A stretch of 64,000 nucleotides of DNA from Agreia bicolorata (GTDB lineage Bacteria; Actinomycetota; Actinomycetes; Actinomycetales; Microbacteriaceae): the NCBI RefSeq assembly GCF_000938265.1, contig NZ_JYFC01000001.1:124001-188000 (forward strand), in the 5' to 3' direction. The notes below the pieces were generated by a model, which saw only the letters and a program-made list of their open reading frames with translations, searched no databases and had not been told where the DNA came from. The translations under genes and the position numbers were made by a program. This document shows, piece after piece, positions 53,394-63,286 of the stretch; within the stretch, counting starts at the first letter, position 1, and the number at the start of each line of letters is the position of its first letter.

Positions 53394-54670
53394 CAGCCGA
53401 GCAGTCCCCTGCTCCAGGCGATCGCCGACTGGTCGGTGAGGCTGGCCACCTGGTCGACCACGACGCGCTTGCGCGCCGCGTCATCGGATGCTTCGCGCCA
53501 GTCGGCCGCGAACGCTACCTCGAGAGCGCCCTCGCCCAGCCGCAGAAGCTCGGTGGCGAGCGAGGTGAGGATGGCGCGCTGTTCGACGTAGAGCGGCTGG
53601 CGGGAATCGCTGGCCATAACGTAGGCGGCGACAATGCCCTTCAGCACGGCGATCTGGGCCTCCACGAGCCGGGGCACGACAACGCTTCCACCGAACCGGG
53701 CAAGCGCCGGGGCCGAGTAGGCCTCGCGCGTAGCGGCAGTGGAGCGCCCCGCGAAACGGCCGATGAGCTGACTCGTGAGATTCTTCAGTCGGCCCTGGGC
53801 GAGCCGTGACCCGTCCCAGCCGTCAAGCCAGATCTCGAGGGAGGTCAGCTCGTCGAAGGCGGCTGTCAATTCGTCGCGACTGAAGTCGTCGCCGACCCAC
53901 GACGAGATCGCCGCCACGAGATCGTCGTGATCTGCCCGGGCGCCGAGTGCCCCCACATCGATGTAGCCGGTCAGCACCGCGTCTTCGAAGTCGTGCACCG
54001 AATACGCGATGTCATCAGACAGGTCCATGACCTGGGCCTCGATGCACTTCTGACCCGCAGGCGCCCCCTGGCGTAGCCAACGGAAGGCGGCATCGTCTTC
54101 GGGGTACACGCCGTACTTCGCCCGACCGCTGGGGTCGCCGATCGCGTCCTCGATTGTCCACGGGTATTTGCAGCTCGCGTCGAGACTTGCTCGGGTGAGG
54201 TTGAGCCCGGCGCTCGTGCCGTCGGCGTAGATCACCTTGGGCTCGAGCCGAGTGAGTATTCGCAGGCTCTGCGCGTTGCCCTCGAAGCCGCCGATGTCGG
54301 CGGCCCACTCGGCCAAAGCCCTTTCTCCGTTGTGACCGAAGGGCGGATGCCCCAGGTCATGGGCGAGGCAGGCGGTGTCGACCACATCGGGGTCGAGGCC
54401 AAGGCTCGTGGCGAGTTCGCGCCCCACCTGGGCCACTTCGAGGGAGTGCGTGAGACGGTTGCGGGCGAAGTCGAGGTCGGCAGGAGAGAGCACCTGCGTC
54501 TTGGCGGCGAGCCGACGAAAGGCGCTCGAATGCAGAATGCGGGCGCGGTCACGGGCGAAGTCGCTGCGGCGTGACGAGTGCTGCTCGGCAACGATTCGTT
54601 CGCTGTCGTGAGGCTCATACCCCGCAGGAAGAACGGTCGGTGCGGAGGCGATATCTGAGAAGGCTCTCAT
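53393..54670 (-). CDS. dgt: Deoxyguanosinetriphosphate triphosphohydrolase-like protein
   Basis: A 425-residue HD-domain enzyme hydrolysing dNTPs to nucleoside and tripolyphosphate. The metal-binding set is visible: LTHSLEVAQVGR, then CLAHDLGHPPFGHNGE, and DLSDDIAYSVHDFEDA further on. Start chosen at the ATG at 54670, giving MRAFSDIAS; the frame is open much further into dusB but that part is antisense-like in composition and lies inside the dusB coding region. It lies 4 nt downstream of dusB. Confidence 0.94.
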   Translation of the reverse strand: MRAFSDIASAPTVLPAGYEPHDSERIVAEQHSSRRSDFARDRARILHSSAFRRLAAKTQVLSPADLDFARNRLTHSLEVAQVGRELATSLGLDPDVVDTACLAHDLGHPPFGHNGERALAEWAADIGGFEGNAQSLRILTRLEPKVIYADGTSAGLNLTRASLDASCKYPWTIEDAIGDPSGRAKYGVYPEDDAAFRWLRQGAPAGQKCIEAQVMDLSDDIAYSVHDFEDAVLTGYIDVGALGARADHDDLVAAISSWVGDDFSRDELTAAFDELTSLEIWLDGWDGSRLAQGRLKNLTSQLIGRFAGRSTAATREAYSAPALARFGGSVVVPRLVEAQIAVLKGIVAAYVMASDSRQPLYVEQRAILTSLATELLRLGEGALEVAFAADWREASDDAARKRVVVDQVASLTDQSAIAWSRGLLG

Positions 54671-54674
54671 GGTT

Positions 54675-55880
54675 CTAGCCACCACTGTGGTGCAGCTCGG
54701 CGCTCGCAAGCTCGGCGCGCTCGGGCAGAGCGAGGTCGCGCGACTCGAGCCACTTGTCGGGAAGCGACGGCCGCTTTGGCGAACCGGCACGACCCCGCGG
54801 GCCTTCTGCGTCGATGCCCGGATATGGCAGCGAGCCGTCGAGCGTGGCAAGCACGGCATCCATCTCGGCGAGCGACTTGACCATGCTGAGGCTCGCACGA
54901 ACCTCGTGGCCCACGGGATAGCCCTTGAAGTACCAGGCGACATGCTTGCGAATATCTCGGCATGCCCGGTCTTCGTCTTCGAAGAACTCCGAGAGAAGCT
55001 CGGTGTGCCGGCGGATGGCGGACGCCACCTCGCCGAGCGTTGGCGCGGCGCGCGACTCCCGTGCGACGGATGCGTCGAGCTGGCCGATGCGAACGCGGAA
55101 CGCGTCTGCAAGATCGCCGAAAAGCCAGGGCCTGCCCAGGCATCCGCGCCCGACGACGACCCCGTCGCATCCGGTCTCGTCAACCATGCGGATGGCATCG
55201 TCGGCCGACCAGATGTCGCCGTTGCCGAGCACAGGGATGCTGGTGATGGTTTCTTTGAGGGTGGCGATCGCCGACCAGTCGGCCTGGCCCGAATAGAAGT
55301 CAGCAGCGGTGCGGGCGTGCAGGGCGATGGACTTGACGCCGGCGCCCTCTGCCGCGCGAGCCGCTTCGAGATAGGTCAGATGATCGTCGTCGATGCCCTT
55401 GCGCATCTTGACCGTCACGGGAATGTCGCCGGCTGCCTCGACCGCCTGCTCGACGATCTGCCGGAACAGCCCGAGCTTCCATGGCAGAGCGGACCCGCCG
55501 CCCTTACGGGTGACCTTGGCCACCGGGCACCCGAAGTTCATGTCGATGTGGTCTGCGAGGTTCTCGTCGACCAGCATGGTGACGGCCTGGCGCATCGTGG
55601 CCGGATCGACTCCGTAGAGCTGAATCGAGCGCAGAGTCTCAGACGGGTGATGGCGAATGAGCCGCATCGACTCCGGGGTGCGCTCGACCAGCGCGCGGCT
55701 TGTGATCATCTCGCTGACGTAGAGACCGGCGCCGTATTCGCGGCAGAGCCGACGATATGCGGTGTTGGTGATGCCGGCCATGGGCGCGAGCACGACGGGC
55801 ACCTCAAGTTCGATCGGCCCGATGCGGAGGGCAGGAGCCGGAGTGACGGCCGTATCGACCGTTGCGAGGGAGGAATTCAT
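54675..55880 (-). CDS. dusB: tRNA-dihydrouridine synthase B
   Basis: FMN-dependent enzyme reducing uridines in tRNA D-loops. A 401-residue TIM barrel. It opens PVVLAPMAGITNTAYRRLCR and has the catalytic cysteine region DMNFGCPVAKVTRKGGGSAL, the RNA- or FMN-contacting TVKMRKGIDDDH, and GNGDIWSADDA and GVVVGRGCLGRPWLF near the phosphate site. First gene of a dusB-dgt-dnaG unit. Confidence 0.95.
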   Translation of the reverse strand: MNSSLATVDTAVTPAPALRIGPIELEVPVVLAPMAGITNTAYRRLCREYGAGLYVSEMITSRALVERTPESMRLIRHHPSETLRSIQLYGVDPATMRQAVTMLVDENLADHIDMNFGCPVAKVTRKGGGSALPWKLGLFRQIVEQAVEAAGDIPVTVKMRKGIDDDHLTYLEAARAAEGAGVKSIALHARTAADFYSGQADWSAIATLKETITSIPVLGNGDIWSADDAIRMVDETGCDGVVVGRGCLGRPWLFGDLADAFRVRIGQLDASVARESRAAPTLGEVASAIRRHTELLSEFFEDEDRACRDIRKHVAWYFKGYPVGHEVRASLSMVKSLAEMDAVLATLDGSLPYPGIDAEGPRGRAGSPKRPSLPDKWLESRDLALPERAELASAELHHSGG

Positions 55881-55970
55881 GACGTGTCGATTCTCCCAGA
55901 GATTTGATGGGGGCGGGGCAGGCGGGGCGACGGCTGTGGACGACGCCGGTCAACTACGGCCGACCGTGGG

Positions 55971-56129
55971 CTAGCGAGACGGCGGCGCCACGCTCTCGAT
56001 GCTGCAGACGCCGTCGACGCACACGGCCCCGGATGCGCCGACCATGCGCAAGCCGGGCGCATCCGGTGCGGCCAGTGTCGACGCGGTGGTCACCTCAGTC
56101 GCCCCCGCCGGCTCGACTGCCGACGTCAT
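55971..56129 (-). CDS. Small protein with CxxxxC motif coupled to the DsbA-like gene
   Basis: A 52-residue ORF whose ATG at 56129 overlaps the stop of the DsbA-like gene as ATGA. It begins MTSAVEPAGATEVTTASTLA and ends GAVCVDGVCSIESVAPPSR. The two cysteines four residues apart at the end (CVDGVC) suggest a redox or metal site, and a dithiol substrate of the neighbouring oxidoreductase would be a natural idea. No homologue is known to me. The coupling and the absence of other coding signal on this stretch support it; it may be spurious. Confidence 0.5.
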   Translation of the reverse strand: MTSAVEPAGATEVTTASTLAAPDAPGLRMVGASGAVCVDGVCSIESVAPPSR

Positions 56130-56833
56130 GCTGATACCTCGGCGGCGGAGCCGTCGCGCTCGCCCGCGACCTGGCCGAACACCTCGACGAACGTGGCGGC
56201 ATCCTGCGCGCCGGACACGCCGTACTTGCCATCGATCACGAAGAAGGGAACCCCCTGGATTCCATACTCCTGAGCCTGGCGCTGGTCGGCTCGGACGGCG
56301 CCCAGGTACTCCCCCGATGTCAGCGATCGCACGACGTCGTCACGGTCGAGTCCGATCTCGGCGGCGAGGTCTGCCAGGTCGTCGATACGACCGACATTGC
56401 GGCCCTCTTCGAAGTAGGCCTTGAGCAGCCGCTCTTTTGCCTGAAGCTGCACGCCCTTCGACTTGGCGTAGTGGATGAGCTCGTGTGCCTTCACCGTGTT
56501 CGCGTGCTGCAGAGCGTCGTAGTCGTAGTGGAGTCCCACATCTTCGGCGATGCCCACGACGCGGGTGATCATCTGCCTCGCCTGCTCGGCCGGGATGCCC
56601 TTGTGCTTGGAGAGGAAGTCGACCTCGTCGCCATCGAAGTCGACGGGGGTATCGGGCGAGAGCTCGAAGCTGTGGTACTCGATCTCGACGGCCGGGGCGC
56701 CCGGCTGCGTGGCGTACGCCTCGATTCCGGCTTCGAGTTTGCGCTTGCCGATGTAGCACCACGGGCACGCGATGTCGCTCCAGACATCGACTTTGATGGA
56801 CGCAGGGACGCTGAGTGTCTGAGAATCGGTCAC
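56126..56833 (-). CDS. DsbA-family oxidoreductase, FrnE-like
   Basis: A 235-residue thioredoxin-fold protein with a helical insertion. The active site is CPWC, Cys23 and Cys26 in DIACPWCYIGKRK, and the cis-Pro loop is GIQGVPFFVIDGKYG. No signal peptide is present, so it is cytosolic, as in the FrnE/YwbO group of dithiol isomerase-like proteins. The GTG at 56833 was chosen since translation then begins MTDSQTLSVPASIKVDVWSD; the frame is open upstream but overlaps the divergent YbaK gene. Confidence 0.88.
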   Translation of the reverse strand: MTDSQTLSVPASIKVDVWSDIACPWCYIGKRKLEAGIEAYATQPGAPAVEIEYHSFELSPDTPVDFDGDEVDFLSKHKGIPAEQARQMITRVVGIAEDVGLHYDYDALQHANTVKAHELIHYAKSKGVQLQAKERLLKAYFEEGRNVGRIDDLADLAAEIGLDRDDVVRSLTSGEYLGAVRADQRQAQEYGIQGVPFFVIDGKYGVSGAQDAATFVEVFGQVAGERDGSAAEVSA

Positions 56834-56924
56834 AGCCGATATCAACGGCGCACCCGCGTCGGCTATTCCCGGCCTCGGCGGAGTTGTCGGAAGTTTTGGG
56901 GCGAGCCCGTGGTTTACTCCGTTC

Positions 56925-57413
56925 ATGACGACGTCAGGACGCGACCGGGTGATCGATGATGCGGCACGCCGCGGGCTTGCGGTGGAGATCGTCGAACGCC
57001 CGCCCGCAAACAGTCTCGAAGAGGCTGCGGAGAGACTTGGCCTCGACCCGTCGGCGATGGTGAAGACCCTTGTGGTCAAGCGGCATGACGGCGACTTCGT
57101 GTTCGCCCTCGTGCCGGGCGACCGTCAGATCAGCTGGGCGAAGCTGCGCGCGGTCGTCGGGGTCAACAAGCTCTCGCTGCCCCACCAGGACGTGGCCCGG
57201 GATGCCACGGGCTACGAGCGAGGCACGATCACTCCCCTTGGAAGCACGACCGCGTGGCCCGTCTTCGCCGATGAGCGTGTCATCGGTCGTCGCATCGCGC
57301 TCGGCGCCGGCGAGCACGGCCTGTCGGCCTTCGTCGACGCCGACGCGCTTCTGGATGCCTACGGTGCGACGGTCGCGGACATCACCGACGAGCTCACACC
57401 GCGACAGGCCTGA
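56925..57413 (+). CDS. YbaK/EbsC-type aminoacyl-tRNA deacylase
   Basis: A 162-residue protein of the YbaK/ProX superfamily, which clears mischarged tRNA such as Cys-tRNA(Pro). SLEEAAERLGLDPSAMVKTLVVK, DFVFALVPGDRQISWAKLR and the C-terminal GSTTAWPVFADERV with GAGEHGLSAFVDADAL are typical. The exact tRNA specificity is not shown by sequence. It is divergent from the DsbA-like gene. Confidence 0.9.
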   Translation: MTTSGRDRVIDDAARRGLAVEIVERPPANSLEEAAERLGLDPSAMVKTLVVKRHDGDFVFALVPGDRQISWAKLRAVVGVNKLSLPHQDVARDATGYERGTITPLGSTTAWPVFADERVIGRRIALGAGEHGLSAFVDADALLDAYGATVADITDELTPRQA

Positions 57414-57503
57414 CGTCGACGCGCTGGTCGAGAGCGCGCTTATCGGGCGAGCGCGCCGACGGCGGCTGCGCACGTGCCCGCTAACGGCGCGCTCGACGGT
57501 TCG

Positions 57504-57905
57504 CTAGCCGGCCAGAGATACGACGTGACGCGCGTACTGCACGCGACCGAACACATCCGGGGCCGTCGCCGCGCTCGTCACCGGGACATTGCTCTGGTAT
57601 TGCAGGCGACCGTTGCGCGCCGTGACCTGCACGAATCCGGTCAACCGGGATTCGCGCGCAAGCAGAAAGAGCAGGCTGAGCACGAAGACGAAAAAGAACC
57701 CCACGATGGCGAGCACGATGGCCCACGTCGGAGTCTTCTGCTCCACGCGGGTGAAGTCGGTGACGAAGAACTCCGTGCCGGCAAGAGGAACCGTGCCGGC
57801 GGGTGTCACGAGCCAGCTGCTGGTGACCGCTATCTCACCGATGACCACCAAGGGAGGTTCGGGTTGCGACACCGGGTGAGAGTCAACGCGCGTGAGATCC
57901 GACAT
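57504..57905 (-). CDS. Hypothetical protein with one membrane segment
   Basis: A 133-residue protein with a proline-rich cytoplasmic start, a short beta-rich part (VVIGEIAVTSSWLVTPAGTV) and one strongly hydrophobic segment at about 61-83 (WAIVLAIVGFFFVFVLSLLF), followed by a beta-rich C-terminal part. This is a one-helix membrane protein of unknown role. It lies 47 nt downstream of uppS on the same strand. Confidence 0.7.
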   Translation of the reverse strand: MSDLTRVDSHPVSQPEPPLVVIGEIAVTSSWLVTPAGTVPLAGTEFFVTDFTRVEQKTPTWAIVLAIVGFFFVFVLSLLFLLARESRLTGFVQVTARNGRLQYQSNVPVTSAATAPDVFGRVQYARHVVSLAG

Positions 57906-57952
57906 GCTGTCAGGCTAGCGGGCTTCGCCCGACTCAGCGGGTCTCGCCCGAC

Positions 57953-58759
57953 TCAGACGGCAGGCGCCGAGGGTGCATCGATCGCGCCGCCGAACCTACG
58001 GGAGCGGCCCGTGTAGTGCTCGATGGCTTGCCAGAGGTCGAGACGTGTGAAATCGGGCCAGAGGGTGTCGAGGAAGACCATCTCGGCGTAGGCCGACTGC
58101 CACAGTTGAAAGTTACTGGTGCGCTGCTCGCCCGAACTGCGTACGAAGAGGTCGACATCGGGCAGGTCTGGCAGGTAGAGATGCTTCTGGATCGTCTTCT
58201 CGCTGATTCCCGAGGGCTTCAGGCGGCCGGCTCGCACGTCTTCGGCGATGGCGGTCACCGCATCCACGATCTCGTTGCGACCGCCGTAGTTCACGCACAT
58301 GCTGAGCGTCATGGTGCTGTTCGTCGCGGTCATCTGCTCGGCGACCTGCAGATCCTTGATGACGCTCGCCCAGAGTCTCGGCTTGCGTCCGGCCCAGCGG
58401 ATGCGCACACCCCACTCGTTGAGCTGATCTCGGCGGCGATGCAGCACCTCGCGATTGAACCCCATAAGAAAGCGCACCTCATCGGGTGAGCGCTTCCAGT
58501 TCTCGGTCGAGAAGGCGTAGACGCTGAGGTGCTTGACACCGATCTGGATGGCGCCGGCCACCACGTCGAGCAGCGCCGCTTCGCCCGCGCGATGCCCCTC
58601 CACCCGGGTCAGCCCCCGGGAATTCGCCCAGCGCCCGTTGCCGTCCATCACGACCGCGACATGGCTGGGAACCTGACCGCGTGGGATGTCGGGCGGGTAG
58701 ACGCCTGTCCAGTCGAGGGGACGGAACTCTGGAACGTCCGATGCTCTGGATCTGCTCAC
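57953..58759 (-). CDS. uppS: Isoprenyl (undecaprenyl) diphosphate synthase
   Basis: cis-Prenyltransferase making the polyprenyl diphosphate carrier for peptidoglycan and other envelope glycans. At 268 residues it is normal. Catalytic Asp39 is in [30 protein letters not shown] and the C-terminal [18 protein letters not shown] are signature stretches, although family members usually read RTSGE there. Start is the GTG at 58759, overlapping the recO stop. Confidence 0.95.
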   Translation of the reverse strand: MSRSRASDVPEFRPLDWTGVYPPDIPRGQVPSHVAVVMDGNGRWANSRGLTRVEGHRAGEAALLDVVAGAIQIGVKHLSVYAFSTENWKRSPDEVRFLMGFNREVLHRRRDQLNEWGVRIRWAGRKPRLWASVIKDLQVAEQMTATNSTMTLSMCVNYGGRNEIVDAVTAIAEDVRAGRLKPSGISEKTIQKHLYLPDLPDVDLFVRSSGEQRTSNFQLWQSAYAEMVFLDTLWPDFTRLDLWQAIEHYTGRSRRFGGAIDAPSAPAV

Positions 58760-59511
58760 GACACGGCCTCCCGGCGCTGTTTCTGGGCTGAGCGGTCGAC
58801 GTGCTCGAGGGAACGCAATCCGCGCTCCAGGTGCCACTGCGTATAAGCCGACACGACACCACTCGCTTTCGACCGGGATGCCTGATCGGCCGCGTCGGCC
58901 CGCGCCCAGTCTCCGGTGAGCAGAGCGCTGAGGAGACCGATCGTCTGCTCGTCGAGACGGATCGTGCCCGGTGGGGCCACCGAGTCGCTGACCACTCCTC
59001 CGAGTTGCACGACGAAGGCGGAATGCGGCCCGGGCTCGCCCGTCACGGCGCAATCGTGAAAACTCGGCGCCCATCCGGCCATCGAGAGGGCGCGCAAAAG
59101 ATAGGAGTCGAGGGTGAGGCTCGCGCCGTGCTCGCCTCGCGACAGGGAGCGGAGAGCGCCGACCAGCAGAAGGTACTGCGGGAGCCCTGCTTCGGCCTCG
59201 CTCAGTTTGTCTGCCGTCTCGACCATGGCACTGGCCGCGGTGTAACTCGCGTAGTCGGCGGTGATGGCGGCCCCATACGAGGAGATCGTCTCGGCCTGCG
59301 TGACGGTGTCGAGCGAACGGCCCTCGTAGAACTGAACATCGGCGACCATAAAGGGCTCGAGTCGCGCGCCGAACTTCGACCCCGTGCGACGCACCCCGCG
59401 AGCCACCGCACGGACCTTGCCGTGCTGACGCGTGAGCATGGTGACGATGCGGTCGGCCTCACCCAGCTTGTGGGTGCGCAGCACAACGCAGTCGTCACGG
59501 TAAACAGGCAC
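58756..59511 (-). CDS. recO: DNA repair protein RecO
   Basis: A 251-residue recombination mediator that loads RecA on gapped DNA with RecR. N-terminal OB-fold sequence [20 protein letters not shown] and [20 protein letters not shown] is typical. The zinc Cys cluster of some RecO proteins is incomplete here: only CAVTGEPG is visible. It overlaps uppS by 4 nt, a common actinobacterial order with leuA nearby. Confidence 0.93.
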   Translation of the reverse strand: MPVYRDDCVVLRTHKLGEADRIVTMLTRQHGKVRAVARGVRRTGSKFGARLEPFMVADVQFYEGRSLDTVTQAETISSYGAAITADYASYTAASAMVETADKLSEAEAGLPQYLLLVGALRSLSRGEHGASLTLDSYLLRALSMAGWAPSFHDCAVTGEPGPHSAFVVQLGGVVSDSVAPPGTIRLDEQTIGLLSALLTGDWARADAADQASRSKASGVVSAYTQWHLERGLRSLEHVDRSAQKQRREAVS

Positions 59512-59570
59512 GTTCCATTATCGACCCTCGGTCTGGTGAATGCCCGGCACACGCGCGGTCGTGGTACACC

Positions 59571-60293
59571 TTGAAGGTGTCTGATGCCGTGGCCTTCTCG
59601 ATCCCCCTCTGGGCGGATCTGCTGGCTGTGGGAATCGGCAGTCTGCAGGGCGCCATGTTCGCCTCGCAGTTCCGCGATCGCCGACTAGATCTGCTCGGAG
59701 TCGCCATCATCGGCGTCGCCACGGGTCTCGGAGGAGGTCTCCTTCGCGACATATTCCTCGTGGTTCCGCTCGTCGCCCTGCACACGAACTGGTACCTGAG
59801 CGTCGCCGTTCTCTCTGCGCTGTTCGGCATGCTTCTTGTGCGCCTCTTCGAGCGGCTCGACACGGTGATCACGATTCTCGATGCGCTGACGATAGGCCTC
59901 TTCGGCGCCATCGGAACGACCAAGGCGCTATCACTGGGCCTGCCCGTGATCCCCTCGATCTTCGTCGGTGTCGTCTCTGCGGTCGGCGGATCCGTCGTTC
60001 GAGACGTGCTGCTCGCGATGCCAATTGCGCTTATGCACGTGGGGTCGCTCTACGCGGTGGCCGCCGGAGCAGGCTCAGCGGTACTCGTTATGTTCTGGGC
60101 CGGCGGCATGGATATCACCGTCGCCGCCGTGATCTGCGTCATCGTCACCACGGTGGTGCGCCTGCTGGCCGTGCGCTACGGCTGGAGCCTCCCCGAGCAG
60201 CGCGCCATCCGGAGCATGCCGAGAATCTCGCGTGCAGCCCTGCGTCCACGCTGGCCCCGGCTTCGCCGTGTGGCAAAGCCGGGGCAGCGCTGA
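59571..60293 (+). CDS. Trimeric intracellular cation channel family protein (UPF0126)
   Basis: A 240-residue membrane protein with seven hydrophobic segments and the repeat pair of the TRIC/UPF0126 family: DLLGVAIIGVATGLGGGLLRDIFL and VVSAVGGSVVRDVLLAMP. It probably forms a cation channel; some relatives were once proposed as glycine permeases. The start is uncertain: TTG at 59571 or GTG at 59577, with no strong ribosome-binding site. The gene stands between recO and leuA in the opposite direction. Confidence 0.88.
   Translation: MKVSDAVAFSIPLWADLLAVGIGSLQGAMFASQFRDRRLDLLGVAIIGVATGLGGGLLRDIFLVVPLVALHTNWYLSVAVLSALFGMLLVRLFERLDTVITILDALTIGLFGAIGTTKALSLGLPVIPSIFVGVVSAVGGSVVRDVLLAMPIALMHVGSLYAVAAGAGSAVLVMFWAGGMDITVAAVICVIVTTVVRLLAVRYGWSLPEQRAIRSMPRISRAALRPRWPRLRRVAKPGQR
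60254..60285. terminator. Hairpin at the 3' end of the TRIC gene
   Basis: A 10-bp inverted repeat (60254-60263 with 60276-60285) overlaps the last codons of the TRIC gene and lies just before the convergent end of leuA, so it could serve both. No T run is present. Confidence 0.45.
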
Positions 60294-60312
60294 CGATCGA
60301 CGCCGGTCGCTA

Positions 60313-62091
<1,779 letters not shown>

Positions 62092-62126
62092 CTACTGCTC
62101 TTCAGATGGTCAGCCAATGGCGAACT

Positions 62127-62164
62127 CCGCGACGAGGAAGGCCTGAGACTAGGACTCGTCGCGG
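62127..62164 (-). promoter_or_regulatory. Possible attenuator hairpin of leuA
   Basis: A perfect 10-bp GC-rich stem (62127-62136 with 62155-62164). Its 5' arm lies in the last codons of the leader peptide ORF, so a ribosome's position there would decide whether it forms. No T run follows, so it may work by other means than intrinsic termination. Confidence 0.55.
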
Positions 62165-62193
62165 CAGCTAAGAAGGAGCAGACCGAACAGCAT
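62149..62193 (-). CDS. Leucine-rich leader peptide upstream of leuA
   Basis: A 14-residue ORF, MLFGLLLLSCRDES, from the ATG at 62193 to a TAG at 62149-62151. It has five Leu codons, four of them consecutive (CTG CTC CTT CTT). It lies in the leuA leader and runs into the hairpin at 62127-62164. This layout is that of a ribosome-mediated attenuator sensing Leu-tRNA; leuA leader peptides of this kind are known in actinobacteria. No clear ribosome-binding site was identified. Confidence 0.6.
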   Translation of the reverse strand: MLFGLLLLSCRDES

Positions 62194-62275
62194 CTTGCAA
62201 CGGTAGCACCGATTCCTCGACGTAACGATGCGTCACAGTGGGTTCTTTGCACCGTCTGCCGTCTAGCGTCGCGAT

Positions 62276-62746
62276 ATGGATGTTGTCTGGACCTGGGCGG
62301 CCGTGGGAGCTCTGGTTCTCGTGACGTCGATCGGAGGCCTCCTCTGGCGACGCCGTCAGGGGCGGGTGGTCTCCGACCGTGCGGTGCACCGCGTATCCGC
62401 GGGCGACCTCACGGTGGATTCCGCATCGCCCGCCCTGTTGGGAACCGACGTGACGCTGGTTCAGTTCTCCACGGAGTTCTGCGGGCAATGCCCGGCGACC
62501 CGCCGCCTCCTCTCTGGCCTGGCGAACGACGAACCCCACTCGGCGATCCGTCACATCGACATCGACCTCACCCACCGGCCGGATCTGGCGACCAAGTACC
62601 GCGTGCTCCAGACACCGACCACCCTCGTCCTCGACGGAGAAGGACGGGTTCGCGCTCGCATCGGCGGGCCGCCCCGCCGACCGGAACTCGTCGACCTGCT
62701 CGAGCGCATCCAGAAGGAGAACCATGACCGTGCAGTCAGCCGATGA
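62276..62746 (+). CDS. Membrane-anchored thioredoxin-like protein
   Basis: A 156-residue protein with an N-terminal hydrophobic segment (WTWAAVGALVLVTSIGGLLW, residues 5-24), then basic residues, then a thioredoxin domain. The active site is CGQC, Cys69 and Cys72 in FSTEFCGQCPATRRLL, and the cis-Pro is in VLQTPTTLVLD. The downstream DUF4395 gene overlaps it by 23 nt, a pairing common in actinobacteria. Confidence 0.9.
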   Translation: MDVVWTWAAVGALVLVTSIGGLLWRRRQGRVVSDRAVHRVSAGDLTVDSASPALLGTDVTLVQFSTEFCGQCPATRRLLSGLANDEPHSAIRHIDIDLTHRPDLATKYRVLQTPTTLVLDGEGRVRARIGGPPRRPELVDLLERIQKENHDRAVSR

Positions 62747-63239
62747 ATCCCTGTCACCCCAGGTGCCAAAAGACGGAATCGACCCGCGTGGGCCGCGCTT
62801 CGGCGCGGCGATCACGGCCACGCTGCTTCTGTTCGTCATCCTCCTGGCCATGCCAGGGGCATCCCGGCCACCCGTCGAGCCCTGGGAGCGCGCCACCCAA
62901 CCGGCGTTCCTGCTGCTGACCGGAATCGTCGTGCTCTTCTCCTGGGGCGCGGCCGCTGGCGTAGCCCGACATCCTTATGGCGTGCTCTTCGGTCGAGTGA
63001 TCCGTCCACGACTCGCGCCGCCCGCGGAACGCGAAGACCCGCGTCCACCTCGCTTCGCACAACTCATCGGACTGATTGTCACCGGCCTTGGTCTCGTTCT
63101 CGCGCTCGCGGGCGTGCCCTTCGCGCTTGTCACCGGTGCCGCGCTCGCCTTCGTCGCGGCATTCCTCAACTCGGTCTTCGGCCTCTGCATCGGCTGCCAG
63201 CTCTATCTTCTCCTTGTGAGAAGCCGCGTCCTGACCTGA
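62724..63239 (+). CDS. DUF4395 integral membrane protein
   Basis: A 171-residue protein with four hydrophobic segments (ITATLLLFVILLAMPGA, FLLLTGIVVLFSWGAAAGVA, LIGLIVTGLGLVLALAGVPF, LAFVAAFLNSVFGLCIG) and a conserved C-terminal CIGC. The DUF4395 family is often linked to thioredoxin-like proteins and the CIGC pair may exchange disulfides with the partner encoded upstream; this is inference from context. Confidence 0.88.
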   Translation: MTVQSADESLSPQVPKDGIDPRGPRFGAAITATLLLFVILLAMPGASRPPVEPWERATQPAFLLLTGIVVLFSWGAAAGVARHPYGVLFGRVIRPRLAPPAEREDPRPPRFAQLIGLIVTGLGLVLALAGVPFALVTGAALAFVAAFLNSVFGLCIGCQLYLLLVRSRVLT

Positions 63240-63286
63240 GTCCGATCGGAGCGACGACGGTTACGCTGGAACAAAGGGGAGGCCGA

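Noticed and set aside
54671-55198. N-terminal extension of the dgt frame
   Set aside because: The frame runs through dusB coding sequence; the natural start MRAFSDIAS is at 54670.
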